DNA from: an uncultured Bacilli bacterium
GTDB taxonomy: Bacteria; Bacillota_I; Bacilli_A; RF39; UBA660
Direction of reading: 5' to 3'
NCBI GenBank assembly: GCA_947588685.1
Contig: CANPYM010000009.1
Coordinates: 1 to 39,442, forward strand
Length of the DNA stretch: 39,442 nt
A program made the position numbers and the translations under genes. Shown here piece by piece: positions 20,681-29,123 of the stretch; the stretch's first letter is position 1, and each line of letters starts with the position of its first letter. The notes under the pieces were generated by a model. The model ran no database searches, was not told the origin of the DNA, and worked only from the letters and a program-made list of their open reading frames with translations.

Positions 20681-21883
20681 ATGAAAAATATAAAGAAATA
20701 TTTAAAAATAGCTTACATTGTTGGAAGTATTTGTTTTCTATCGTTTATGGTTATTTTTTATGGTTATCGTCTAGTTCACTTTTATATTAAAGAACATAAG
20801 CCTAAAGATATAACTTATAGTATGATTGGCTATTTAACTGATGAGGTAAACTTAATTAATAATAAGTTATTAAAAGATGAAGATCGCTATTATTTTAGAA
20901 AAGATGCTCAAAATAATTATTTATTGTTTAGTGGCATATTATATCGTATTTTATATTTAGATGATAGTAATATCTATCTAATTAGTGATGAACCAGTTAC
21001 CAATTTAAAATATGGTATAACAAATGAATATGATAAATCTAATATTAAAGATTGGCTTGAAAATGTTTATCTTAAAAACTTAGATCGTAATAGTCTAACA
21101 AGTGATAAAGTTTATTTGCTAGATAAAGAATTATATCAAAAAGTTGGTGCTGATGAAAGTTATCTTGTCGGCCAGGATTTTTGGATGGCTGATGATAATC
21201 AGGGTTTAATTGTTGATGAAGATGGCGCTATTAAAGTTCCTAACAACTATGAGACCTTTTTAGGTGTTCGACCTATCATTGAGTTAAATGGTTATAAAGC
21301 TTATTTAAAAGGTGACGGAACTAAAGATAATCCATATCTAGTTCAAGATATGGAACGTGAAAAATTAAGTGATTTAGACATCGGAGCTTATGTGGAATAT
21401 AAAGATCAAGTCTTTAGAGTTATTGCGAAAGATAATACAGCTGTTAAACTATTAAAAGTTGAAAAATTAGATACCCAATATCTTTATTCTAAAACGACAA
21501 ATGTCTATAATATTAAAAATAACACGGATTTAGCATATTATTTAAACAATACTTATCTTGAAACACTTAACCGGGATGATTTTGTATTAACAAAATGGGC
21601 AATTGGCGATTATCATATAGATTATAAAGAAACAAAGGCAGTTATGGTTGATAGCTATGTCGGTTTATTATCCATTGGTGATTATTTTATTACGGATGCT
21701 TTAAATAGTCATTTACTTAATATCAGTAATAAAAATATTTATAGTATTTCCAAAGATGGTTATTTAATGGTAACAAGTCCCAAGGCCATCTTAGATGTTT
21801 ATCCGGTCATTGCCTTAAAGCCGGATCTTCATATTCAAAGTGGCGATGGAATGATAAGTAGTCCATATGTAGTAGGTGATTAG
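20681..21883 (+). CDS. membrane-anchored protein with two tandem exported repeats
   Basis: An N-terminal membrane helix (about residues 9-32) anchors an extracellular part made of two related domains. Domain 1 (about 70-225) runs from GILYRILYLDDSNIYLISDE through WLENVYLKNL to VRPIIELNGY and GDGTKDNPYLV. Domain 2 (about 232-400) runs from YKDQVFRVIAKDNTAVKLLK through YLNNTYLETL to VYPVIALKPD and GDGMISSPYVV. The pattern resembles the DUF6273-type domains found in surface proteins of Bacillota; I hold that name loosely. No catalytic motif is evident, so a binding or scaffolding role is more likely. The downstream glycosidase starts right after its stop (TAG-ATG), so the two form an operon and may act together outside the cell. 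Confidence 0.78.
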   Translation: MKNIKKYLKIAYIVGSICFLSFMVIFYGYRLVHFYIKEHKPKDITYSMIGYLTDEVNLINNKLLKDEDRYYFRKDAQNNYLLFSGILYRILYLDDSNIYLISDEPVTNLKYGITNEYDKSNIKDWLENVYLKNLDRNSLTSDKVYLLDKELYQKVGADESYLVGQDFWMADDNQGLIVDEDGAIKVPNNYETFLGVRPIIELNGYKAYLKGDGTKDNPYLVQDMEREKLSDLDIGAYVEYKDQVFRVIAKDNTAVKLLKVEKLDTQYLYSKTTNVYNIKNNTDLAYYLNNTYLETLNRDDFVLTKWAIGDYHIDYKETKAVMVDSYVGLLSIGDYFITDALNSHLLNISNKNIYSISKDGYLMVTSPKAILDVYPVIALKPDLHIQSGDGMISSPYVVGD

Positions 21884-22957
21884 ATGAAAAGAAAAGAAAA
21901 AGAAACACCTAAAACTGATAAACCAAAGAAGAAAATGTCCAAGGCTAAAAAGGTCCTATGGCTAATGATTATTTTAGGTGTTTTAGACGTTGGGGCGATT
22001 GGTTGTCTCGTTTTAGCATATGGTCCTAATGAAGACTTTAAAGAGTTTTTAATAACAACGGCAATGTCGACGATGCACCATAAATATTTAGCAAGAATGA
22101 TTTATGATGAGGAAACTATTAATCAGGTTTTAAGAGAAAATACGATTGTGGAAATCGATGAAGAAACTAATACCGATGCGATTCAAATTGGTAGCTATGA
22201 AACTAAAAATTATGAATCAGAATATGAACGGCAAATTTTGGAAAAAGATGAAGGTAACGATGTTTATAAAATATTTTCCTTTAAAGAAAATAAAAATACT
22301 TACTATATAACAGTTGTTTATGATCCATCAAGAATAAGTTTAGCTTTATCGTCTAAGTTTGGTCGTAAAGGTGAGACCATTAAAACTATCGTTAGTAAGA
22401 ATAAAGCTTTAGTTGGTATTAATGCAAGTGGTTTTGAAGATCCTAAAGCTCATGGTGACGGGTCTAGAGCAACCGGTATTGTTATACATAATGGTAAAGT
22501 TGTATGGCGTGGTATTGGCCATAGTTGGGGTAAAGGTTTTGTTGGCTTTAATAAAGAACATAAACTTATTTTGACTAAGACAACGGCTGATAAAGCTATC
22601 AAGAGTGGCATTGTCGATGCTGTTCAATTTGGACCATTTTTAATTGTTAATGGCAAAAGTATGACTATTAAAGGTAATGGCGGTGGCGTTCACCCTAGAA
22701 CCGTTATTGCGCAGCGTCGTGATGGTATTGTCTTGTTTGTTACTATTGATGGTAATGGTCATCGTGGCGGATATCGAGGTGGCGCTTCGTATAAAGAGAT
22801 TATTAAAGTTTTAGAGCGCTATAAGGTTTATAATGCATCTAATCTAGATGGTGGTGCTTCAACTATTCTAGTTGAAAAAGATAAAATTATAAATAAACCT
22901 GTCGGTTATGGACCTACGGGTGAAAGATCACATCCAACTGCTTGGATTGTAAAATAA
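21884..22957 (+). CDS. exported phosphodiester glycosidase family protein (NAGPA/DUF2233)
   Basis: This protein belongs to the family of the human uncovering enzyme (NAGPA). Bacterial members hydrolyse sugar phosphodiester bonds, probably in wall polymers or exopolysaccharides. A lysine-rich cytoplasmic tail (residues 1-27) is followed by a membrane helix (about 28-48). The catalytic domain (about 165-357) shows ALVGINASGFED, ATGIVIHNGKVV, QFGPFLIVNGK, HPRTVIAQRRDGIVLFVTID, NLDGGASTILV and the C-terminal HPTAWIVK, all typical of the family. The upstream stretch 80-160 is acidic. It abuts the preceding gene with no gap; the ribosome site GTAGGTGA lies within the upstream 3' end. A strong bidirectional terminator covers the stop. 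Confidence 0.9.
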   Translation: MKRKEKETPKTDKPKKKMSKAKKVLWLMIILGVLDVGAIGCLVLAYGPNEDFKEFLITTAMSTMHHKYLARMIYDEETINQVLRENTIVEIDEETNTDAIQIGSYETKNYESEYERQILEKDEGNDVYKIFSFKENKNTYYITVVYDPSRISLALSSKFGRKGETIKTIVSKNKALVGINASGFEDPKAHGDGSRATGIVIHNGKVVWRGIGHSWGKGFVGFNKEHKLILTKTTADKAIKSGIVDAVQFGPFLIVNGKSMTIKGNGGGVHPRTVIAQRRDGIVLFVTIDGNGHRGGYRGGASYKEIIKVLERYKVYNASNLDGGASTILVEKDKIINKPVGYGPTGERSHPTAWIVK

Positions 22958-22985
22958 AATCACATCAATGCGATGTGATTTTTTG
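22956..22985. terminator. bidirectional intrinsic terminator
   Basis: An 11-bp perfect stem (22956-22966 with 22972-22982) with five-base loop has T on both strands. It serves the convergent glycosidase and ABC transporter genes and starts inside the glycosidase stop codon. Confidence 0.87.
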
Positions 22986-22987
22986 TG

Positions 22988-25612
22988 TTATTTATTTAAA
23001 ATGGCATCAATAGGTTTCATTTTTGCTATCCTTTTAATTGGAATAATTGATGCGATAATATAGACCATAAAACACATAATATAGATAACGGCAAATTGTC
23101 TAAATCCAAGAATGAATAGACCAATTACCATATCAACGTGATTGATTAATATATCATTACAGAAACCAGTGAAGAATACTAGAAGGATAGAGGCAATCGC
23201 ACTAGATATGAAAGCAATTGTTAATCCTTCCCATAAGAATATCTTAATAACATCCAAGCTTGTTGCGCCTAATGCTCTTAAAACACCAATTTCCTTTTTA
23301 CGATATTGAATACTATTAACAATGAAGTTGCTAGCTAAAATAATGGTGAAAACAAAGAAAACTAAACTCATATATAATAGCAATTTATCAAATTCGTGAG
23401 TAAACTCTTCAATATAATATATTTGGTCAGAATACTTTGACGTAGCCGTAATCTCATTATTATAGTTATATTTTTTTAAGATATTTTTAGTATCATTAAC
23501 ATTGTTAATAGGTACTAAAATGCCACCAAGATATAATTGTTTCGTTTTATACTCGTTTGCAATATTATCAGATATATAGATTTGATTATCCTCATTATTT
23601 GGATTTGTAACGCCAATAATGGTAAGATCTTTGTAATTAGCTTTTTCTTCATCATTATAAAAGTCATAGGAAACTTTAAATGATACTTTTCTACCAATAA
23701 TGTTATGGCTATTGATGTAACTTTCAAAGAATTTCTTTTTTAAAGAATCTTCTTTTTGAAACCATTTGTCGAAGCCTATTTTTGCTATTTGTTTAGACTG
23801 ATAATCTCCTAGTTCGGCATTATAGTCATCAAACTCATTCATACGATTTAAGTCTAATATAACAGTATTGTCATCTAAATGATTTGTCTTTACCCATTTT
23901 TTACCATCGAAATATTCAATTGTCTTGTTTAAGGCTGAAAAAGAATCATAGTCTAATCTTTCTACCGTTGTAGTTTCACCTATAGTTGTATTACCATCCG
24001 TTTTAACTGTAACATTACTATTATCTTTATTATCAACACTAGTTATCAAACTATAATCATAAATACTTATTAAATGATTATCATCAGGGAAAGTGAGATT
24101 CTTGATAAAATCTTCGGTTACGAAAATTTGCTTATATGTATCTTCTATTTTATCCATTAATTTGTTATAAAGATTATCATCTTGTGAGGTCATTTGTGCA
24201 TAACTATTAATTGCTTTTAATTTTTCGTATTTACTTAAATCATAATTAATAATTCCGACAATTTTAACTTTGTTTTGATCACCCATATAGAATGTATAAT
24301 TAGAATTAATGATATCGTCATAATTTTGAGGTTTAAAATAATGTTTATTATCTTTGTTAGATGTTACTTCATATACATTAATACCATATTTTATAATATT
24401 ATCAGCTACAAAGTTAGATATGACTATTTCATTTTTTTCTTTAGCGTTACGGCCAATTATTGTTTCATCAACAATTTTATTAGCGTCATCACAAGCTATA
24501 AAGTTGATATTGAAATCTCTATAGTATAGGGAACCATCTATATCATTATTGTTTATATGTAATAAATTGTATAAAGAGAATTTAGAATCTAATTCATAGA
24601 CATTAAAATATTCTCCTTTAATAGTGTTTTTAATATCTTTAATGTTATTTTCCGATATTTCAACAATGGTATCAGTGCTTTCATCTTTAATCATTTGATA
24701 TTGATTTAAAACGATATAATTTTCCTTTTTATCTAACAGTAGTCTAGCATGAGCAAGGGGAATATCGCGATGAAATAGCGTATCAGAGGCACTAAAGAAA
24801 CCTAAACTTATGATTGTTAATAAGATGGTGAAAAAGAGTTTAATCTTTTTATGGCGTAAACTTCCTAGACCTAATTTAAAACTATCTTTAAAAGGTAGAT
24901 GTGATTTTATAGTTTGATATTCTTCTTTTATATCATCTGTTTTATCGTTAGTGTCATTAATAATTTTACCATCGCTTATTTCAATAATGCGATCACCATA
25001 TTCTTTAGCTGATTCTTCATCGTGTGAAACGATGATAACAAGCTTTTCTTTACTGATTTCTTTTAGTAAATCAAGAACTTGTTTACCTGTTTTACTATCG
25101 AGATTACCAGTAGGCTCATCAGCTAAAATAATTTTAGGATTTTTAATTAGCGCTCTAGCAATAGCAACCCTCTGTTTTTGCCCACCGGACAGCTCATTTA
25201 CTCTTCGCTTCTTTAGATCAGTTAGTTCAAGTTTATCAAGTAAATCATTGATTTCTTTTTCATTAATTTCTTTTTGTTGAAGTTGAAGAGCAAGAACAAT
25301 ATTTTCATATACATCATAGTCTTCTAAAATGTTAAACTCTTGAAAAACAAAACCGACATAAGTATTACGGAAAGAATCAAAATCCGCTTGATTAAACTTC
25401 TTTGAACTCTTACCTAAAATAATCATATCGCCACTATCATATTTATCTAGGCCACCTAAAATATTAAGTAAAGTTGACTTTCCGGAGCCACTTTTACCAA
25501 GAATAAAAGTCATTCCTTTACTATTAAACTTAAGGGAAATATCATCTAAAGCTTTGGTTTTAAGACCCTTTTGAGATTTATATGTTTTACTTACATTCTT
25601 TAACTCAATCAT
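22988..25612 (-). CDS. MacB-type ABC transporter, ATPase and FtsX-like permease in one protein
   Basis: The protein joins an ATPase and a permease. Residues 1-220 are an ABC ATPase of the LolD/MacB/FtsE class: Walker A GKSGSGKST (about 39-47), Q-loop FVFQEFN, signature LSGGQKQR, Walker B ILADEPTGN and H-loop VSHD. A first membrane helix is at about 256-276. A large extracellular region follows (about 280-750). Three more helices at the C-terminus contain the FtsX-like signature YRKKEIGVLRALGATSLDV and end in IKRIAKMKPIDAI. This is MacB topology; such proteins extrude or sense peptides or work as mechanotransmitters rather than pumping through a membrane channel. There is no neighbouring two-component system of the bacitracin-resistance type. 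RBS AAGGAG at ATG 25612; divergent from the methyltransferase gene. Substrate unknown. Confidence 0.92.
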   Translation of the reverse strand: MIELKNVSKTYKSQKGLKTKALDDISLKFNSKGMTFILGKSGSGKSTLLNILGGLDKYDSGDMIILGKSSKKFNQADFDSFRNTYVGFVFQEFNILEDYDVYENIVLALQLQQKEINEKEINDLLDKLELTDLKKRRVNELSGGQKQRVAIARALIKNPKIILADEPTGNLDSKTGKQVLDLLKEISKEKLVIIVSHDEESAKEYGDRIIEISDGKIINDTNDKTDDIKEEYQTIKSHLPFKDSFKLGLGSLRHKKIKLFFTILLTIISLGFFSASDTLFHRDIPLAHARLLLDKKENYIVLNQYQMIKDESTDTIVEISENNIKDIKNTIKGEYFNVYELDSKFSLYNLLHINNNDIDGSLYYRDFNINFIACDDANKIVDETIIGRNAKEKNEIVISNFVADNIIKYGINVYEVTSNKDNKHYFKPQNYDDIINSNYTFYMGDQNKVKIVGIINYDLSKYEKLKAINSYAQMTSQDDNLYNKLMDKIEDTYKQIFVTEDFIKNLTFPDDNHLISIYDYSLITSVDNKDNSNVTVKTDGNTTIGETTTVERLDYDSFSALNKTIEYFDGKKWVKTNHLDDNTVILDLNRMNEFDDYNAELGDYQSKQIAKIGFDKWFQKEDSLKKKFFESYINSHNIIGRKVSFKVSYDFYNDEEKANYKDLTIIGVTNPNNEDNQIYISDNIANEYKTKQLYLGGILVPINNVNDTKNILKKYNYNNEITATSKYSDQIYYIEEFTHEFDKLLLYMSLVFFVFTIILASNFIVNSIQYRKKEIGVLRALGATSLDVIKIFLWEGLTIAFISSAIASILLVFFTGFCNDILINHVDMVIGLFILGFRQFAVIYIMCFMVYIIASIIPIKRIAKMKPIDAILNK

Positions 25613-25669
25613 AACATTACTCCTTCGCTAGTTATATGATATTAGAATTCTTAAAATTAATCAAGTAAA

Positions 25670-25698
25670 TTGTTAAAAGTAGTTGATTATGCTACAAT
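25670..25698 (+). promoter_or_regulatory. promoter of the methyltransferase gene
   Basis: TTGTTA (25670-25675), 17-nt spacer and TACAAT (25693-25698) with TG at 25690-25691. Confidence 0.72.
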
Positions 25699-25730
25699 AT
25701 AACTAATTTATTAAGAAAGGCTGATTTTTA

Positions 25731-26420
25731 ATGCAAGAATATAAAGAGTTTGCTAAATATTATGACCGGTTTTATCAAAAGAAAGATTATCAAAAAGAAG
25801 TTTTATTTTTAACACATTTTTTGACGCCTAAAAGTCATATTTTAGATGTTGGTTGCGGAACCGGTGTTCACGCGTCTTTATTAGAGAAAGAAGACTTTAA
25901 GATTGATGGTGCGGATTTAAATCAAGAAATGTTAGATATAGCCAAAACTAGAATGACCGGAGAACTTTTCTTACAAAATGTTTTAGATTTAGATATTCCT
26001 AAAAAATATGATGCCATTATATCGATGTTTGCGGTTATGAATCATTTAAGTAATCTGGAAGAATTAAAACAGGCATTAATAAAAATGAAGGAACATATAA
26101 AAGATGATGGATGGATAATGATTGATCTTCATAATCCTCAAGCATCAGGAGAGAAAACTGATATCTTTGATAATATTAAGAGAAAGATGCTTTGGGAATA
26201 TGATACTGAAAAACAAATTGAAACAAGTCATATCCTTTTTACTATTAATAATACTACTTATCATGATAAACATATTTTTCGAATTTTTGCGATTGATGAA
26301 GTAAAAGAAGCGGCTAAAAGCGTGGGATTAGAAGTACTAGCTGTCTATGAAAATTATGATTATAACAAGCAAGGGGTAAAAACATCTAAAAATTTACAAT
26401 TTTTTATGCGGAAGATATGA
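25731..26420 (+). CDS. class I SAM-dependent methyltransferase
   Basis: The protein has the Rossmann-type SAM-binding fold. Motif I HILDVGCGTGVHASLL is at about residues 36-51, with an acidic motif II position in DGADLNQEMLDIA and motif IV-like YDAIISMFAVMNHL. The N-terminal YKEFAKYYDRFY is common in small-molecule and tRNA methyltransferases of this group. The length of 229 aa is typical. No substrate can be inferred. It stands alone between the divergent ABC transporter and its own terminator, with the stop codon TGA in the stem. RBS GAAAGG. Confidence 0.85.
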   Translation: MQEYKEFAKYYDRFYQKKDYQKEVLFLTHFLTPKSHILDVGCGTGVHASLLEKEDFKIDGADLNQEMLDIAKTRMTGELFLQNVLDLDIPKKYDAIISMFAVMNHLSNLEELKQALIKMKEHIKDDGWIMIDLHNPQASGEKTDIFDNIKRKMLWEYDTEKQIETSHILFTINNTTYHDKHIFRIFAIDEVKEAAKSVGLEVLAVYENYDYNKQGVKTSKNLQFFMRKI

Positions 26421-26435
26421 TTTCATATCTTTTTT
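26412..26435 (+). terminator. intrinsic terminator of the methyltransferase gene
   Basis: AAGATATG (26412-26419) pairs with CATATCTT (26424-26431) around ATTT, then T. The TGA stop is at the stem-loop boundary. Confidence 0.77.
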
Positions 26436-26441
26436 GTTGGC

Positions 26442-26470
26442 TTGAAATTTTAAGGTATAAATGATAAGAT
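26442..26470 (+). promoter_or_regulatory. promoter of the 750-aa/98-aa operon
   Basis: TTGAAA (26442-26447), 17-nt spacer and TAAGAT (26465-26470) with TG at 26462-26463. Confidence 0.66.
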
Positions 26471-26498
26471 GTTTATATGCATAATAGGGGTTGATATT

Positions 26499-28751
26499 AT
26501 GGGTTTAAAAAGGATGGATAATGCTTTAGAACGTCTTAAAAGTATCATTGCTTATAAGAAGAATGTTTGTCAAAATAAGCTTAATCTTTTAGAGAAGAAA
26601 AGAGAAATCGAAAAAATTGTTTTAAAATATCCTAGCAATCCTTTACGAGGTTTAATTGAATTAGATGTTGATGAAATTAACGTCTTGTTCTCATATTTTA
26701 TGAAAGAAAAGTACGCTACTGATGACCTTAAAATGAAAAAGTATTGGATGCAAGAAGCTGAAATGTCTCCATCTTTATATCAAACAGATCGGTATAAAGA
26801 AGCCAACGCCCTATTTACTAAATTGATGGATAAATTACAAGAGTACTTAGATAATCTAGTAGATATGAGTACAGATAGTAGTGACTATCAAAAAGATATG
26901 GAATTATTAGATGACTTAAGTGATAAGTTAGATAATCATAAGATTATTAGCGATTTAGAAGTTTATACGCCTATTTTAAAACCATCTCTTACGCTGACGA
27001 GCCATGATATATGTGAATTATTTATCGCTATGAGTCTTACAAATAGTGGTAAAAAAGGTGAAACAAATCCAAATGGCGTTATAGATAAAGATGTAAAACA
27101 ATATTTGATCTCACTTCTTCATAAAGTTATTAATGATGCAATGCCTATTAATACGGAAGATGATACCACCATACTTACTTCTTTAACGCAAATCGCATCG
27201 GAAGTAGAAAATGATGCTACAAAATTATTGGATTATTACCCTGTGACATTAGAAGAACTTTTAAATAAGGTTTGTGATCAAAAAGAAGTTGAACTTTTAA
27301 TTGAACATTTGCGAGTTCCCGTTACGGTTATTCGTGGTCAAAGTCAAGGACTAGATTTAACTTTTAATGATGAAGATCTTAACATTATGACAAGTTTCCT
27401 TGAACTATTAAAGACCAAGATTGATGTTTTACAAAAGAAAAAGACCAATAATTATGATGCTAGTGATGATTTAGTTACGTGTACAGCTAATCTTATCGAC
27501 AAATTAGAAGGACGTGTGGATAGTGCTTTTAATAAAGATGATTTTTATACTATCCTCGAATTGTTAGAAGAAGAGCAAAAGACGACTAATTATATTATTA
27601 GTGTTATTGATGTCTTAAATCGTCTTAATTTAGGATTATTAAGTTTAAGTGAAAACGAAAGTGTTAAAACTGAAAATACTTTAGTCATTCCTGACCCTGC
27701 TCCGGAAGAAGAAAAAACGCTTGCATCTCTTTTGACAAGTTATGGCTATGATTATGATAATTTTCCTAAAAATATCTTAGATAAAATTACAAAGCATATG
27801 ACATTAGACCAACTTGAAGATATGCTTAAATATATTGATGAGCATCAAGAATTATCCTTTGTCAAACCACGCCATTATAATCTTGAGGTATCTAAATTAG
27901 ATCAAAAAATAAAAGAGACTAGTTATATGTGCCTCTATCTATTACTTGTTTATTCTAATAAAAATATTCTAGATAATTTAATAGATATTGCGAAAGAGAC
28001 TAATTTATCAGTAAAAGATCTTTTCGCTATTCCTAAGGTATATATTAGTGTTGATGATAATGGTACTTATGAATATTTTATGAAAAATATGCGCCTTATT
28101 AGATACCAATATCCAACTATTTTAAAGCAACTCATTTTGCGCTCACCGGCAACATTAGGAACGAATAGTGATTTGTTTAGACAAAATATTGATGCCACAG
28201 AATCTTATGGTATGCGCATTGAAGCTGATAAAAAGGGAGCTTTCCCCTCACCACGAGCTTTAGCAGCGCCAAAGTTTGAGTTCGTCATTGATCGTTATAT
28301 TGAGCTAGGTGAGTTTGATTATATTGAACGTTTTCGTAATCAATTAGAAACTAATTATGAAGTAGCCTTACGCTTTAGGTATCTTCAAATTAAAAGGTTT
28401 GATATTAAGAAGCACGAATATGTGAATATTGATAGTCGTTTTAACGATCAAATTAGAGATTATGCCAAAGATGCAAGTCTAGAAAATATTGCGGTTGGTA
28501 TTAATGATGAAAAAATAAAATGGCTAGATAGTCTTAACGAAGCTCCTCTTGATTATCAAAATATTTATTATTTATTAAAGGGTATTTATATATCAAGACC
28601 TAAAGTTCTTAAATACTTTAGTACGTTATTAATTAATAATTATCCAGATAAAGATGAAGCTCTTTTATACAGTATGGTTAAAGATAGCTTTTTAACGGAA
28701 GAAGAGTTTAAGACGATTCAAGGTTTATTTGCGTCAAGGAGGGATATATAA
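26499..28751 (+). CDS. large unrecognised helical protein (750 aa)
   Basis: I do not recognise a family. The product is soluble, with no signal peptide or membrane segment, and is rich in Leu, Asp, Lys and Asn with predicted long helices. Residues 1-50 are basic and heptad-like. Residues 90-260 and 290-400 hold helical stretches with acidic surfaces (DMELLDDLSDKLDNHK). Near 415-470 lies a segment (LLTSYGYDYDNFPKNILDKI, MTLDQLEDMLKYI) resembling a single mTERF-like or TPR-like helical repeat. The C-terminal 180 residues contain a more compact, mixed region (SPRALAAPKFEFVIDRYIEL, RFRYLQIKRFDI). I chose the ATG at 26499 behind AGGGGTTGA; the frame upstream lacks a ribosome site. A 98-aa gene follows after 1 nt. 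Confidence 0.8.
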   Translation: MGLKRMDNALERLKSIIAYKKNVCQNKLNLLEKKREIEKIVLKYPSNPLRGLIELDVDEINVLFSYFMKEKYATDDLKMKKYWMQEAEMSPSLYQTDRYKEANALFTKLMDKLQEYLDNLVDMSTDSSDYQKDMELLDDLSDKLDNHKIISDLEVYTPILKPSLTLTSHDICELFIAMSLTNSGKKGETNPNGVIDKDVKQYLISLLHKVINDAMPINTEDDTTILTSLTQIASEVENDATKLLDYYPVTLEELLNKVCDQKEVELLIEHLRVPVTVIRGQSQGLDLTFNDEDLNIMTSFLELLKTKIDVLQKKKTNNYDASDDLVTCTANLIDKLEGRVDSAFNKDDFYTILELLEEEQKTTNYIISVIDVLNRLNLGLLSLSENESVKTENTLVIPDPAPEEEKTLASLLTSYGYDYDNFPKNILDKITKHMTLDQLEDMLKYIDEHQELSFVKPRHYNLEVSKLDQKIKETSYMCLYLLLVYSNKNILDNLIDIAKETNLSVKDLFAIPKVYISVDDNGTYEYFMKNMRLIRYQYPTILKQLILRSPATLGTNSDLFRQNIDATESYGMRIEADKKGAFPSPRALAAPKFEFVIDRYIELGEFDYIERFRNQLETNYEVALRFRYLQIKRFDIKKHEYVNIDSRFNDQIRDYAKDASLENIAVGINDEKIKWLDSLNEAPLDYQNIYYLLKGIYISRPKVLKYFSTLLINNYPDKDEALLYSMVKDSFLTEEEFKTIQGLFASRRDI

Positions 28752-28752
28752 G

Positions 28753-29049
28753 ATGGACTTCCTTTTAGAATGTGGTATTGATAATGAGACTTTAACAAAA
28801 ATTCGCTTGAATAACTCTAGCCAATTAATTATTGATGCTGAGTGGAATATCGAACGTGTTGTTAATACCATTAATTATTTGCGAAAAATTGGTATAAACG
28901 TTATCGATAAAATTCTTATTAATCGTTTTGATATTATTTTAAGAGGTGAAGATAGCTTACGAGAATCTTTTAATAAGACGAATCAAAGTAAACTTATTCA
29001 GATGATTAATAAGGATATAAAATACTTATATTACTTAGATTTATATTAA
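28753..29049 (+). CDS. unrecognised 98-aa helical protein, mTERF-repeat-like
   Basis: This small soluble protein starts at ATG 28753, 1 nt after the upstream stop, with ribosome site AAGGAGGG inside the preceding gene. The pattern of two short helix pairs (FLLECGIDNETLTKIRLNNS and TINYLRKIGINVIDKILINR, then FDIILRGEDSL) is like mTERF repeats: 'L..GI....I' followed by 'I..P.IL' units. I see this as analogy, not homology. It may extend or partner the helical 750-aa protein, with which it is translationally coupled. A GGGG/CCCC terminator lies at its stop. Confidence 0.75.
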   Translation: MDFLLECGIDNETLTKIRLNNSSQLIIDAEWNIERVVNTINYLRKIGINVIDKILINRFDIILRGEDSLRESFNKTNQSKLIQMINKDIKYLYYLDLY

Positions 29050-29067
29050 GGGGTATACCCCTTTTTA
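29048..29067 (+). terminator. intrinsic terminator of the 750-aa/98-aa operon
   Basis: AAGGGG (29048-29053) pairs with CCCCTT (29058-29063) around TATA, then T. It begins in the stop codon. This is one of the few GC-rich stems in the window. Confidence 0.82.
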
Positions 29068-29069
29068 TA

Positions 29070-29098
29070 TTGTAAAAATTTATTTAATAGTGTATTAT
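29070..29098 (+). promoter_or_regulatory. promoter of the 524-aa/206-aa operon
   Basis: TTGTAA (29070-29075), 17-nt spacer and TATTAT (29093-29098). Confidence 0.66.
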
Positions 29099-29123
29099 TA
29101 TATTAGAATGCCGAGGGGATAAA

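Noticed and set aside
24951-25280. Plus-strand frame inside the ABC ATPase region (109 codons), and another at 24275-24529
   Set aside because: Shadows of the minus-strand ABC transporter; no ribosome sites, and the composition follows the reverse of the coding strand.
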